Shown one piece after another: positions 31,385 to 42,622 of a stretch of 64,000 bases of DNA. A program made the translations under genes and the position numbers. The DNA comes from Arthrobacter sp. StoSoilB20 (lineage in GTDB: Bacteria > Actinomycetota > Actinomycetes > Actinomycetales > Micrococcaceae), in the NCBI RefSeq assembly GCF_019977295.1, contig NZ_AP024651.1, positions 1,798,001 through 1,862,000 on the forward strand. Direction: 5' to 3'. The notes under the pieces are model-generated. The model was not told the origin of the DNA. It searched no databases and was given only the letters and a program-made list of their open reading frames with translations. How positions within the stretch are numbered: position 1 is the first letter of the stretch; every line of letters begins with the position of its first letter.

Positions 31385-32721
31385 GCACCGAACTGAGCCA
31401 TACCGCCGAAAGCCGCAGCAGCGATGGGGGGCCGGGCGTGGTCGGGCACCGCGAAGCGGGCGGGGCCCCCATCGCTGCGGAGGCTGCCGCAACCACCCTC
31501 GTTTCCCAGAGCTCTGGTGCTGATTGGCTTGCACGTTACTCGTCCTCCCTGATGGGTGTCTTTGGTACTCCGCAGCGTGTCCTGGTCCGTGGCGCCGGGT
31601 GCCTCGTCTGGGATGCCGACGGCAAGGAATACCTGGATCTCCTGGGCGGCATCGCCGTGAATGCCCTGGGCCACGCACATCCGTTCGTCACGTCCGTGAT
31701 TTCGAGCCAGTTGGCCACACTCGGCCATGTCTCGAACTTCTTCACGAGCCCCACGCAGATCGCTTTGGCCGAAAAGCTCCTGGCCCTCAGCAAGGCTCCG
31801 GAGGGTTCCAAGGTCTTCTTTGCCAACTCCGGCACTGAGGCCAACGAAGCAGCGTTCAAGTTGGCCCGCCGGAACAACTCCGGAGGAAAGCGGACCAAGA
31901 TCATTGCTTTGGAGGGCGCCTTCCACGGACGGACCATGGGTGCGCTGGCGCTCACGGCCAAAGAGGCGTACCGCGCGCCGTTCGAGCCACTGCCCGGCGG
32001 TGTGGTCCACATTCCGTTCGGTGACATCGAAGCCCTGCGTGCCGCCGTCGACGATTCAACCGCCGCTGTCTTCCTGGAACCCATCCAGGGCGAAGCGGGT
32101 GTTCGCCCGCTCAGCGCCGAATACCTGCAGGCCGCACGCGAAGCTACTACGGCTGCCGGCGCACTGTTGATCCTCGATGAGGTCCAGACGGGCATTGGCC
32201 GTACCGGCAAGTGGCTTGCCAGCGAAGAGGCAGGCATCGTGCCCGATGCTGTCACGCTCGCCAAGGGCCTCGGTGGCGGCTTCCCGGTAGGGGCGCTGAT
32301 CACTTTCGGAAGTACGACGTCGGCCCTGCTCACCGCCGGGCAGCACGGCACCACATTCGGTGGGAATCCGGTGGCTACCGCCGCGGCACTTGCCACCCTG
32401 CACGCCATTGAAAGCCAGGGGGTCCTGCAGAACGTAGTCACAGTCGGGGAGTACCTGCGCCAAGGACTGGCAGCCATTGAGGCCGTGACCGAGGTCCGTG
32501 GTGAGGGCCTTCTGATCGGCTTCGATGTGAACGCCGACATCGCCCCTGCCATGGTTACTGCAGGGTTGGACGCCGGTTTCATCATTAACAGCCCGGGCCC
32601 GCGGACCATCCGTCTTGCCCCTCCGCTGATCCTGACCATCGAGCAGGCGGACAGGTTCCTCGATGCCCTTCCCACCCTGATCGCCACGGCCACCGCCCAG
32701 ACCGCTAAGGATGCACAGTGA
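31381..32721 (+). CDS. argD: Acetylornithine aminotransferase
   Basis: A 446-residue PLP enzyme that makes N-acetylornithine from the semialdehyde. [17 protein letters not shown] is the phosphate-binding stretch, [14 protein letters not shown] contains the PLP-binding Asp and [15 protein letters not shown] the Schiff-base Lys. The first 40 residues are longer than usual. They are encoded by a 61-bp segment (31418-31478) framed by a 13-bp inverted repeat, inserted in frame before the normal start of the fold (about residue 48, [11 protein letters not shown]). The ATG overlaps the argB stop (ATGA). Confidence 0.95.
   Translation: MSTELSHTAESRSSDGGPGVVGHREAGGAPIAAEAAATTLVSQSSGADWLARYSSSLMGVFGTPQRVLVRGAGCLVWDADGKEYLDLLGGIAVNALGHAHPFVTSVISSQLATLGHVSNFFTSPTQIALAEKLLALSKAPEGSKVFFANSGTEANEAAFKLARRNNSGGKRTKIIALEGAFHGRTMGALALTAKEAYRAPFEPLPGGVVHIPFGDIEALRAAVDDSTAAVFLEPIQGEAGVRPLSAEYLQAAREATTAAGALLILDEVQTGIGRTGKWLASEEAGIVPDAVTLAKGLGGGFPVGALITFGSTTSALLTAGQHGTTFGGNPVATAAALATLHAIESQGVLQNVVTVGEYLRQGLAAIEAVTEVRGEGLLIGFDVNADIAPAMVTAGLDAGFIINSPGPRTIRLAPPLILTIEQADRFLDALPTLIATATAQTAKDAQ
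31418..31478 (+). repeat. Palindromic insert within argD 5' coding end
   Basis: The 13-bp arms GCAGCGATGGGGG (31418-31430) and CCCCCATCGCTGC (31466-31478) flank a 35-bp GC-rich centre. The whole unit keeps the reading frame and encodes [22 protein letters not shown] residues outside the conserved fold. It resembles a mobile palindromic unit such as REP elements. Confidence 0.6.
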
Positions 32722-33722
32722 GCACGTCAACCACCCGTCACTTCCTCAAGGACACGGACCTGAGCCCGGCCGAGCAGGCAGAGGTCCTGGACCTCGCCGC
32801 CCGGATGAAGGCAGCGCCCTACAGCGTCCAGCCCTTCGCCGCGGAGGGAAACGGCCGCAAGACCGTCGCCGTCATCTTCGATAAGACCTCCACCCGCACG
32901 CGTGTTTCATTCGCCACCGGTATTGCGGATATGGGCGGGAACGCACTGATCATCAACCCTGGCGAGGCGCAGATCGGGCACAAGGAATCCGTGGAGGACA
33001 CCGCGAAGGTCCTGGAGCGCATGGTTTCCACCATTGTGTGGCGGACGGGTGCCCACTCGGGCCTGGTAGCCATGGCGGAAAATTCCAAAGTGCCCGTAAT
33101 CAACGCCCTGTGCGACGACTACCACCCCTGCCAACTCCTGGCCGACCTCCTGGCCGTGAAGGAACACAAGGGCGAACTGGCCGGCTTGAGCATGGCTTAT
33201 CTGGGTGATGCCGCGAACAATATGGCCAACTCGTACCTGCTTGCCGGTGTCACAGCCGGAATGCACGTTCGCATCTCCGGCCCGGAAGGCTACCTGCCTG
33301 CAGCAGAGATCGTGGCTGCAGCGGAACAGCGCGCTGCCGAGACGGGCGGGTCGGTGCTAATCACCAGCGATGCCGCCGAAGCCCTCAAAGGCGCCGACGT
33401 CGTGGCAACGGACACCTGGGTTTCCATGGGGCAGGAATCCGAAAAAGAAGCCCGCATGAACCTCTTCCGTGAGTACTCCGTGGACGAGGCCGCCATGGCG
33501 CAAGCCGCGCCGGACGCCGTCGTGCTCCACTGCCTCCCCGCTTACCGAGGCTACGAAATTTCAGCCGGCGTCATCGACGGCCCGCAGTCGATTGTCTGGG
33601 ATGAGGCGGAAAACCGGCTCCATGCCCAGAAGGCGCTCATGGCATGGTTGATGCACCGCTCCGGACTGGCTTTTGTTGAGGGCCTGGCACCTGTTGAAGG
33701 CACCGGAGAGAGCACGTTCTAG
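32718..33722 (+). CDS. argF: Ornithine carbamoyltransferase
   Basis: A 334-residue enzyme that makes citrulline from ornithine and carbamoyl phosphate. The carbamoyl-phosphate loop [15 protein letters not shown], the [12 protein letters not shown] block and the ornithine-binding [10 protein letters not shown] are all present. The GTG overlaps the argD stop (GTGA), and the stop overlaps the argR GTG by one base, giving tight coupling. The C-terminal tail (VEGTGESTF) is short and unremarkable. Confidence 0.97.
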   Translation: MSTSTTRHFLKDTDLSPAEQAEVLDLAARMKAAPYSVQPFAAEGNGRKTVAVIFDKTSTRTRVSFATGIADMGGNALIINPGEAQIGHKESVEDTAKVLERMVSTIVWRTGAHSGLVAMAENSKVPVINALCDDYHPCQLLADLLAVKEHKGELAGLSMAYLGDAANNMANSYLLAGVTAGMHVRISGPEGYLPAAEIVAAAEQRAAETGGSVLITSDAAEALKGADVVATDTWVSMGQESEKEARMNLFREYSVDEAAMAQAAPDAVVLHCLPAYRGYEISAGVIDGPQSIVWDEAENRLHAQKALMAWLMHRSGLAFVEGLAPVEGTGESTF

Positions 33723-34258
33723 TGTCCACCAATCCCTCCGTGCCGGGTGCCAGCCCGGCCACCAAGACTGCCCGTCAGGCGCGCATCACCGCGATCCTGA
33801 CGGGTGAGTCCGTGCGTTCCCAGGCAGAGCTTGCAGCCCTGCTGGCGGACGACGGCGTCCAGGTCACCCAGGCCACGCTGTCCAGGGACCTCGTGGAACT
33901 GGGGGCCGTCCGGGTCCGCGGGAAGGAAGGCGCGCTGGTTTACGCCGTTCCGGGGGAGGGCGGGGACCGCAACGCCAAGAGCGGCGTCACCCAGGAAATC
34001 CTGGATGCACGGTTGACCCGGCTTTGCGGAGAACTCCTGGTGACGGCGGAGGCCTCGGGCAACATCGTGGTGCTCCGCACCCCGCCCGGAGCCGCGAACT
34101 TCCTGGCACTGGCCGTGGACCACTCGGTGATGCCCTCTGTATTGGGTACGATCGCAGGCGACGACACTTTGCTGTTGGTCGCCCGCGACCCCGACGGTGG
34201 GGCCGAACTGGCCGCGCGTTTCCTGCGCATGGCCGAAGAAGCCGGGCCTGGCAACTGA
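33722..34258 (+). CDS. argR: Arginine repressor
   Basis: A 178-residue regulator. The N-terminal winged helix-turn-helix spans about residues 15-80 ([35 protein letters not shown]), and the C-terminal hexamerisation/arginine-binding domain holds [17 protein letters not shown] and [17 protein letters not shown]. With bound arginine it should bind the AT-rich boxes before argC and argG. Being inside the operon it controls, it probably autoregulates. The GTG start overlaps argF by one base. Confidence 0.95.
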   Translation: MSTNPSVPGASPATKTARQARITAILTGESVRSQAELAALLADDGVQVTQATLSRDLVELGAVRVRGKEGALVYAVPGEGGDRNAKSGVTQEILDARLTRLCGELLVTAEASGNIVVLRTPPGAANFLALAVDHSVMPSVLGTIAGDDTLLLVARDPDGGAELAARFLRMAEEAGPGN

Positions 34259-34269
34259 TTGATCTTTTT

Positions 34270-34303
34270 CAGCATTGATTCACACAGCATTGATTCGAAT
34301 GAA
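34270..34303. promoter_or_regulatory. Second ArgR-type operator and argG promoter region
   Basis: The 12-mer CAGCATTGATTC occurs at 34270-34281 and again at 34285-34296, followed by GAATGAA, so the second copy forms a TGATTCGAATGAA palindrome-like box. This AT-rich patch lies in the only sizeable gap (71 bp) of the operon, so argGH probably have their own regulated promoter. Confidence 0.55.
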
Positions 34304-34329
34304 CCAAGCAACAACAAAGGAGCACTCTC

Positions 34330-36950
<2,621 letters not shown>

Positions 36951-36964
36951 TTGTATCTGCATGA

Positions 36965-36999
36965 CCTGTGGGATGGCACGTCACGTGCTGTCCCACAGG
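36965..36999 (+). terminator. Arginine operon terminator
   Basis: CCTGTGGGA (36965-36973) pairs with TCCCACAGG (36991-36999), with an inner GCACG/CGTGC stem. A short GTTTAA follows. It ends 27 bp before the next gene. Confidence 0.75.
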
Positions 37000-37014
37000 C
37001 GTTTAAGCGTGCGT

Positions 37015-37020
37015 TAGCAT
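37015..37020 (+). promoter_or_regulatory. -10 hexamer of leaderless gene at 37027
   Basis: TAGCAT, 6-nt spacer, ATG. The same geometry occurs at several other genes in this window. Confidence 0.6.
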
Positions 37021-37026
37021 GGCGCT

Positions 37027-37764
37027 ATGACTCAGATCACCCCCGAGGCGCTGCCCGCCGAGCTTCACAAAGCCGCCGGCACCCTCACCCGCCTCCTCAC
37101 CAAACTGGACGAATCGTCCGTCGCTGAACCGTCGGAACTGCCCGGCTGGACCCGGGGTCACGTCCTGGCCCACGTGGCCGGAATATCCAAAGCCATGGCA
37201 CGGCAACTTGAGTATGCGCGACGCGGTGAAAGTATCGAACTTTACGACGGCGGCATGGACGGCCGGAACAAGGCAATCGAACTTGCCGCCGGGCACAGCC
37301 TGGCCCAGCACACGAAGTCCGTCACCACTGCGGTGGAGGCAGTGATCGCCGCGTTCGATTCTTTGGCCCCCGAGGACTGGCAGGCCCGCATCGCTTACAG
37401 GGACGGAACAGTATTCGATGGTGGCCTGGCCCTTTGGCGCGAGCTCACTATCCATGCCTCGGACCTGGGGTTGGGATTCGGGCCCGAGACGTGGAGCCGG
37501 CCTTTCTGCGAACACCTCATCGGGTTCCTCGCTGCACGCGTTCCGGAAACCTATAAGTTCGTCCTGCAACCAACAGGCCTGCCCCAGCTCAGCATTGGTA
37601 CAGGCGGCACTTCAATTGCCATCACGGGCATGCTGACCGACATCGCGGCGTGGCTTGCGGGCAGGGAACCCAGTCTGGGCAGCCTCCGCGCCACCGCAGC
37701 AGCCGACGGAGTGGACCTGCCGGAACTTCTGCCCTGGCCGTCACCCCAACCCGCCGCCCGCTAA
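37027..37764 (+). CDS. Maleylpyruvate isomerase family mycothiol-dependent protein
   Basis: A 245-residue DinB/MDMPI-fold protein. The N-terminal domain carries LPGWTRGHVLAHVAGISKAMARQLEYARRGE-type sequence (the His in HVLAHVAG is a metal ligand), then a second His in RELTIHASDLGLGF, and a C-terminal domain (TGMLTDIAAWLAGREP). Members use mycothiol, the low-molecular thiol of actinobacteria, in isomerase or transferase reactions. The substrate here is unknown. It ends just before the 32-bp repeat array. Confidence 0.82.
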   Translation: MTQITPEALPAELHKAAGTLTRLLTKLDESSVAEPSELPGWTRGHVLAHVAGISKAMARQLEYARRGESIELYDGGMDGRNKAIELAAGHSLAQHTKSVTTAVEAVIAAFDSLAPEDWQARIAYRDGTVFDGGLALWRELTIHASDLGLGFGPETWSRPFCEHLIGFLAARVPETYKFVLQPTGLPQLSIGTGGTSIAITGMLTDIAAWLAGREPSLGSLRATAAADGVDLPELLPWPSPQPAAR

Positions 37765-37769
37765 AGCCC

Positions 37770-38017
37770 GGACGCTCGCTCACCTCCCCGGGGTGTGGGC
37801 CGGACGCTCTTTCACATCCCCGGGGTGTGGGCCGGACGCTCGCTCACGTCCCCGGGGTGTGGGCCGGACGCTCTTTCACATCCCCGGGGTGTGGGCCGGA
37901 CGCTCGCTCACGTCCCCGGGGTGTGGGCCGGACGCTCTTTCACGTCCCCGGGGTGTGGGGCGGACGCTCTTTCACGTCCCCGGGGTGTTGGCCGGACGCT
38001 CGCTCACATCCCGCGTG
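37770..38017. repeat. Array of eight 32-bp tandem repeats
   Basis: Copies begin at 37770, 37802, 37834, 37866, 37898, 37930, 37962 and 37994 (the last is partial). Each starts GGACGCTC, then CGCTCAC or TTTCAC, then a TCCCCGGGGTGTGGG core. The two variants largely alternate, suggesting doubling of a 64-bp pair. The array fills the whole gap between two convergent genes. Its 32-bp period shifts frame, so the open frames across it are not genes. Confidence 0.93.
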
Positions 38018-38018
38018 T

Positions 38019-39515
38019 TTATTTGCTTCCGAGCCGCGCCGTTGCCGCCGCGCGCCACAAATGCATGGTGGCGTACGAACGCCATGGGCTGACCTCCCTG
38101 AAGTCCACGCTGAGTCCAGTGCCTGCCGGCAGAGCCTTCAAGCCGTTCCGGACCGCTGCGTCGTTCGCCAGGAAAACATCCGGCGCGCCCAGAACACGCA
38201 TAGCCACATAGCCAACAGTCCATGGCCCCACGCCCGGCAAAGGGAGCATCTTTTGTTCGAGGCTGATGACGTCGTCCCCGTAGCCGAAATCAAGTGCTCC
38301 ACTGGCCATGGCTTCGGCCGCTGCCACGATGGAGTCGATCCGGCGCTGAGGTCCACGGAGGAGTGCGCGCCCGTGTTCGGCCAGTTCAGCGGCCGTCGGA
38401 AACAGGCGCTCCAAACCGGGGACGGCGCCGTCCACGCGGGATCCGGCAGCAGATAGCTGAGTGAGGGCAGTTCTGGCTGCGGCCACAGTGATCTGCTGCC
38501 CGATCATGGCCCGGATAAGCAGTTCCTGGGGGTCCACGGCACCGGGGACGCGGATACCGGGGATTGCCTGAACGCTGTCCATCAGCCGTGGGTCCAAGGC
38601 CAAGGTGGCGTCAACAGCCTGCGGATCGGCGTCCAGATCGAACAAACGGCGGACCCGGCTTAGCAGGGCAGGCAGATCGTGGAGATCCACTGCCGAGGCT
38701 GTCAGCTGCAGTGGTTTGCCAGCAGCGGTGGGACTGTACTTCACGCTGAAAGAAGCAGAGCCGCCCGCTAGCCGGAGTGTCCTTCCATAGCTTCTGCTTC
38801 CGTCCGGTCCTGTTCCCGATAACTCTATTCCCGGGATTGCACGAACTGCGAGGAAGTCGAAAATACCGGGGTCGAAGGGCTCCCTGTAGGGCAGGCTGAG
38901 TGTCAAGGCGCCAGGGGCAATGCCTGAGGGCGCCACAGTACCCCGGCGGTGGCCGGACTTCGCACCTGTGGCCCGCAACGCCGTCGGGGTCATCGCGAAC
39001 ACTTCGCCGATGGTGTCGTTGAATTGCCGAACACTGTTGAATCCGGAGGCGAACGCGACGTCTGCCAGGAGCATGCTGGTGGAGACCAGTAGGGTTCTGG
39101 CCGTCTGTGCCCGGCTGGCACGTGCCAGTGAGAGGGGGCCGGCGCCGAGTTCGTTGCTGAGGATGCGGTTGAGTTGCCGGGCAGAGTAGCCCAAGCGGTG
39201 CGCCAGGCCGTCCACCCCTTCACGGGTGATCACGCCATCGTTGATCAGACGCATGGCCCTGCCGGCGACGTCGGAGCGGAGGTTCCAAGCGGGCGTACCC
39301 GGGACGGCTTCAGGCAAGCACCGTTTGCAGGCGCGGTATCCGGCTTCGTGGGCAGCGGCGGATGTCTCGTAGAAGGTGACGTTCGCTGCTTTGGGTGTGC
39401 GGGCAGGGCACGACGGGCGGCAGTAGATGCCGGTGGAACTGACAGCCGTGAAGAATTGACCGTCAAAGCGGGTGTCGCGGGCATCGATCGCCCGGTAGCG
39501 CTGCCAGAAATCCAT
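38019..39515 (-). CDS. Ada-AlkA fusion: DNA-3-methyladenine glycosylase with Ada regulator domain
   Basis: A 498-residue protein with four parts: the Ada N-terminal zinc domain (C32, C36, C63, C66 in [12 protein letters not shown] and [11 protein letters not shown]), an AraC-type helix-turn-helix (about 85-180, [16 protein letters not shown]), the AlkA N-terminal fold, and the HhH-GPD glycosylase domain with [18 protein letters not shown] and the catalytic Asp in FLANDAAV. It removes alkylated purines. The Ada part senses methylphosphotriesters and can activate transcription. No methylguanine-DNA-methyltransferase domain is present. It is divergent from the AAG gene at 39599. Confidence 0.92.
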   Translation of the reverse strand: MDFWQRYRAIDARDTRFDGQFFTAVSSTGIYCRPSCPARTPKAANVTFYETSAAAHEAGYRACKRCLPEAVPGTPAWNLRSDVAGRAMRLINDGVITREGVDGLAHRLGYSARQLNRILSNELGAGPLSLARASRAQTARTLLVSTSMLLADVAFASGFNSVRQFNDTIGEVFAMTPTALRATGAKSGHRRGTVAPSGIAPGALTLSLPYREPFDPGIFDFLAVRAIPGIELSGTGPDGSRSYGRTLRLAGGSASFSVKYSPTAAGKPLQLTASAVDLHDLPALLSRVRRLFDLDADPQAVDATLALDPRLMDSVQAIPGIRVPGAVDPQELLIRAMIGQQITVAAARTALTQLSAAGSRVDGAVPGLERLFPTAAELAEHGRALLRGPQRRIDSIVAAAEAMASGALDFGYGDDVISLEQKMLPLPGVGPWTVGYVAMRVLGAPDVFLANDAAVRNGLKALPAGTGLSVDFREVSPWRSYATMHLWRAAATARLGSK

Positions 39516-39586
39516 AGCTTCATCCTGCCAGTCGCAAGGAGCCGCTGCTAGCGGAAATCGGACATGGCCGTTCGGGGTTTTCTTGC

Positions 39587-39592
39587 TAGGGT
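39587..39592 (+). promoter_or_regulatory. -10 hexamer of leaderless AAG gene
   Basis: TAGGGT, 6-nt spacer, ATG at 39599. Confidence 0.55.
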
Positions 39593-39598
39593 CTGCTC

Positions 39599-40264
39599 AT
39601 GAATTCGTCCACCAATAACGAAGTCACCGATCCACTGGAGGTGCGAAGGTTCCTCGAGGGCGATCCTCGCGAAATCGCCCCGCTGATACTTGGCGCAGTA
39701 CTCACCCACCACTCGGAAGCCGGCCCCGTCGCCGTCAGGCTCACAGAGGTCGAGGCGTATATGGGCCCGCGCGATTCCGAGCATCCCGATCCCGGTTCCC
39801 ACACTTTCGGTGGTCCCACAGCCCGTAACGCGCCCATGTTCGGGCCGCCCGGGTTCCTTTATGTCTATTTCACTTACGGCATGCACTACTGCGCCAACAT
39901 CGTCTGCGGCCCTGACGGTTCACCCTCGGCACTGCTCTTGCGCGCTGGAGAAATCGTGGAAGGCGAAGGGCTCGCCGCTATCCGACGTCCGGCTTCCAAA
40001 TCGCACAAAGACCTCGCCAGCGGACCAGCGCGGCTCGCCTCCGCTTTGGGACTCACGACGGCGGACACCGGCCGTGACGCGCTCGCCTCACCGTTCAGCC
40101 TGTGGTTGCCCGCGACGCCCGCACCTGCTGTCGCCAGCGGGCCTCGGGTAGGAGTAGCGGGTCCAGGGGGAAGCACCGATTATCCGTGGCGGTTTTGGAT
40201 TGAAGACGATCCCACGGTGTCCCGATACAAGGCAGCACGGCCCAGAAATCGGATCGTTCCTTAG
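39599..40264 (+). CDS. mpg: AAG/MPG-family 3-methyladenine DNA glycosylase
   Basis: A 221-residue enzyme of the human-AAG fold, unrelated to AlkA. VRLTEVEAYMGPRDSEHPDP contains the catalytic Glu, and HTFGGPTARNAPMFGPPG and YVYFTYGMHYCANIVC are further signature blocks. It flips out and removes alkylated or deaminated purines such as 3-methyladenine and hypoxanthine. The start fits the leaderless promoter. It is placed between ada-alkA (divergent) and helD; the mpg-tyrS neighbourhood is also seen in mycobacteria. Confidence 0.92.
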   Translation: MNSSTNNEVTDPLEVRRFLEGDPREIAPLILGAVLTHHSEAGPVAVRLTEVEAYMGPRDSEHPDPGSHTFGGPTARNAPMFGPPGFLYVYFTYGMHYCANIVCGPDGSPSALLLRAGEIVEGEGLAAIRRPASKSHKDLASGPARLASALGLTTADTGRDALASPFSLWLPATPAPAVASGPRVGVAGPGGSTDYPWRFWIEDDPTVSRYKAARPRNRIVP

Positions 40265-40314
40265 TACGCGTCCCACCACATGACATGTACCCCCCACGTT
40301 TACCAAAATCGCTG

Positions 40315-40320
40315 TAGAAT
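40315..40320 (+). promoter_or_regulatory. Extended -10 upstream of helD-like gene
   Basis: TGTAGAAT provides an extended -10 (TAGAAT) without a good -35; a leader of about 30 nt would precede the ATG at 40357. Confidence 0.5.
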
Positions 40321-40356
40321 GGACGGTCTGTCTTTTGCGATAGGGGTTACGGTTCG

Positions 40357-42585
40357 ATGCACGACGCTGATTTGGTCCACGAGCAGGAATATGTGGCCGG
40401 GCTGTATGCCCGGCTCGATGAGCTGCGCGCAGAAAAGCGCGCCCAGCTGGCGCAGGTGCGCAAGGCCGGCGCGGTGGGAACCATGCAGAACGTTTCAGAA
40501 CGTGACGCGTTCGCGGCCCTGTACGAGGACCGCCTGGCCCAGCTCGACGCCGTCGACGACCGCCTGGTCTTCGGCCGCCTGGACCTTGATTCGGGTGAAG
40601 CCCAATACATCGGCCGCATCGGTCTTTCCACAGCCGATCTCCAACGGTTGATGGTGGACTGGCGGGCGCCGGAGGCGGGGCACTTTTACCAGGCCACCGC
40701 GTTCGACCGGCAGGGTGTGCGTCGTCGTCGTCACCTGATCCTGCAGGGGCGTGACGTCAAGGCCATTGAGGATGATGTCCTGGATGCGGGAATGCTCGCT
40801 GACAACGACTCCCTTCAGGGTGAAGGCGCGTTGCTCGCTGCGCTGAACTCCAAACGCACCGGCCGGATGTCTGACATCGTCGGAACCATTCAGTCCGAAC
40901 AGGACCAGATTATCCGTTCCTCCATTTCCGGCGCACTGGTGGTCCAAGGTGGTCCCGGTACAGGCAAGACCGCTGTTGCCCTGCACCGCGCTGCCTATCT
41001 GCTGTACACACACCGCGAACGGCTCAAGAGTGCCGGTGTTTTGCTCGTGGGACCCTCGTCCTCCTTCATGCATTACATCGAGCGCGTGCTTCCATCCCTC
41101 GGTGAAACGGGCGTGGTCATGGCAAGCCTCGGCCGCCTGATGCCGGGCATCAACGCCATCCCCGAGGACGATGCCGACATCGCGGCACTCAAAGGCAAAC
41201 TGGACATGGCCAAGGTGGTGGCGAACGCGGTCGCAAACCGCCAGCGGACGCCCGCTGAGGACCGCGTACTCGAGGTTGATTCCCGCAAGCTGACGCTCAC
41301 TGTCCGCCAGGTCCGGCGGGCCCGCGAGAAGGCACGCGCTACCGGCAAGCCCCACAACGAAGCCCGCCTGACGTTCATCAAGATCCTCCTGCGCGAACTC
41401 ACTGAGCAGTTGACCGACCTCGTTGAGGAGGCAAACATTGGCAACAACGCCGATCGTGCCTACCTGGCCGAGGACGTCCGCTCGGCAAGGGATGTGCGTA
41501 TTGCGCTGAACTTGTGCTGGATGCCGATGACGCCGGAGAAACTCATCTCCGAACTCTTCAGCAAGCCGGCCATTCTCGAAGCGTGCACGCCCCACCTGAC
41601 GCCCGCGCAGCGCGCCCTGCTGCAGCGGCCCGTGGATGCGCCGTGGACCGAAGCGGACGTTCCCCTGCTTGATGAGGCGGCTGAACTCCTGGGCGAGCTG
41701 GATCCGGCGGCCGGCCGGGGACTGGCGCAGCAGGAAGCTGACCGCGCCCGGGACATTGCCAATGCCAAGCAGACCCTGGCCAACATGGAAGCCATGGGCG
41801 TGGACGTTCTGGTCTCGGCTGAAGAACTCGCCGACCAGAACCAGGAACGCGAAGCCCGGCTGACGGCCGCAGAGCGTGCCACGAGCGACCGTTCGTGGGC
41901 ATTCGGCCACATTGTGGTTGACGAGGCCCAGGAACTCTCACCGATGCAATGGCGGCTGCTTGTTCGACGCTGTCCTTTGAAGTCCTTCACGATTGTGGGC
42001 GACATCGCCCAGACGAGCGCCGCGGCAGGTGCCAATTCGTGGCAAAGTGCGCTGGCGCCGTCGTTCGGTGACCGCTGGACGCTCGAAGAGCTCACGGTCA
42101 ACTACCGTACGCCCTCCCAGATTGCCGAAGCCGCCGTCCGCATGGCCAACCGTGCAGGCTTGGTGGTCTCAGCCCCCAAGGCTGTTCGTGAAGGCAAATG
42201 GTCACCCATTGTGGACCGTGTTGATGCTGAGGGAATCGTCTCGCACCTCGTGGAGGTCCTGCCCGAGGAAGTGGAAGCGATCGACGGCGGCCTGCTGGCT
42301 GTTATCGCCGACGGACCTCTGCTGCCCCAAGCCACCGCTGCACTGCGGGAGGTCTACGGGCGCCGCATCGGGACAGGTGCCGGCAGCTACGAGCAGGACA
42401 TCGTGGTCATCAGCCCCAAGGAAGCCAAGGGCCTGGAATTCGACGGTGTGGTGGTTCTGGAACCAGCTGCGATGCTCAACCATGAGCACGGCAAGGTGGG
42501 CGACCTCTATGTCGCGATGACGCGTGCCACGCAGCGTTTGCGCCTCATTGCTGCCGCTCCGGTACCAGCGGGCATCGAGCGCTAG
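40357..42585 (+). CDS. HelD-like RNA polymerase-associated ATPase (UvrD superfamily)
   Basis: A 742-residue superfamily 1 ATPase. Residues 8-38 form an N-terminal coiled coil (HEQEYVAGLYARLDELRAEK), which in HelD enters the RNA polymerase secondary channel. Walker A is GGPGTGKTAVALH (198-210), Walker B IVVDEAQELSPMQWR, with VGDIAQTSAAAG, NYRTPSQIAEAA and FDGVVVLEP further on. These match HelD/HelR proteins that release stalled polymerase from DNA, some conferring rifampicin tolerance. A rifampicin-associated element was not seen upstream. It is followed by tyrS after 37 bp and precedes the rRNA operon. Confidence 0.86.
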   Translation: MHDADLVHEQEYVAGLYARLDELRAEKRAQLAQVRKAGAVGTMQNVSERDAFAALYEDRLAQLDAVDDRLVFGRLDLDSGEAQYIGRIGLSTADLQRLMVDWRAPEAGHFYQATAFDRQGVRRRRHLILQGRDVKAIEDDVLDAGMLADNDSLQGEGALLAALNSKRTGRMSDIVGTIQSEQDQIIRSSISGALVVQGGPGTGKTAVALHRAAYLLYTHRERLKSAGVLLVGPSSSFMHYIERVLPSLGETGVVMASLGRLMPGINAIPEDDADIAALKGKLDMAKVVANAVANRQRTPAEDRVLEVDSRKLTLTVRQVRRAREKARATGKPHNEARLTFIKILLRELTEQLTDLVEEANIGNNADRAYLAEDVRSARDVRIALNLCWMPMTPEKLISELFSKPAILEACTPHLTPAQRALLQRPVDAPWTEADVPLLDEAAELLGELDPAAGRGLAQQEADRARDIANAKQTLANMEAMGVDVLVSAEELADQNQEREARLTAAERATSDRSWAFGHIVVDEAQELSPMQWRLLVRRCPLKSFTIVGDIAQTSAAAGANSWQSALAPSFGDRWTLEELTVNYRTPSQIAEAAVRMANRAGLVVSAPKAVREGKWSPIVDRVDAEGIVSHLVEVLPEEVEAIDGGLLAVIADGPLLPQATAALREVYGRRIGTGAGSYEQDIVVISPKEAKGLEFDGVVVLEPAAMLNHEHGKVGDLYVAMTRATQRLRLIAAAPVPAGIER

Positions 42586-42609
42586 GAAAACGGGCCCCTT
42601 CAATCCTGC

Positions 42610-42615
42610 TAACTT
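42610..42615 (+). promoter_or_regulatory. -10 hexamer of leaderless tyrS
   Basis: TAACTT, 7-nt spacer, GTG at 42623. An alternative TTAGAT lies closer (3 nt). Confidence 0.45.
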
Positions 42616-42622
42616 AGATCTC

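Noticed and set aside
37770..38017. Possible CRISPR array
   Set aside because: Repeats abut each other with no unique spacers, and no cas genes are near.
37655..38456. Open frames running through the 32-bp repeat array
   Set aside because: The period of 32 is not a multiple of three, so every frame stays open by repeat structure; flanks belong to other genes.
40265..40356. Rifampicin-associated element upstream of helD
   Set aside because: The known GGGGCTTGC...-type palindrome is absent.
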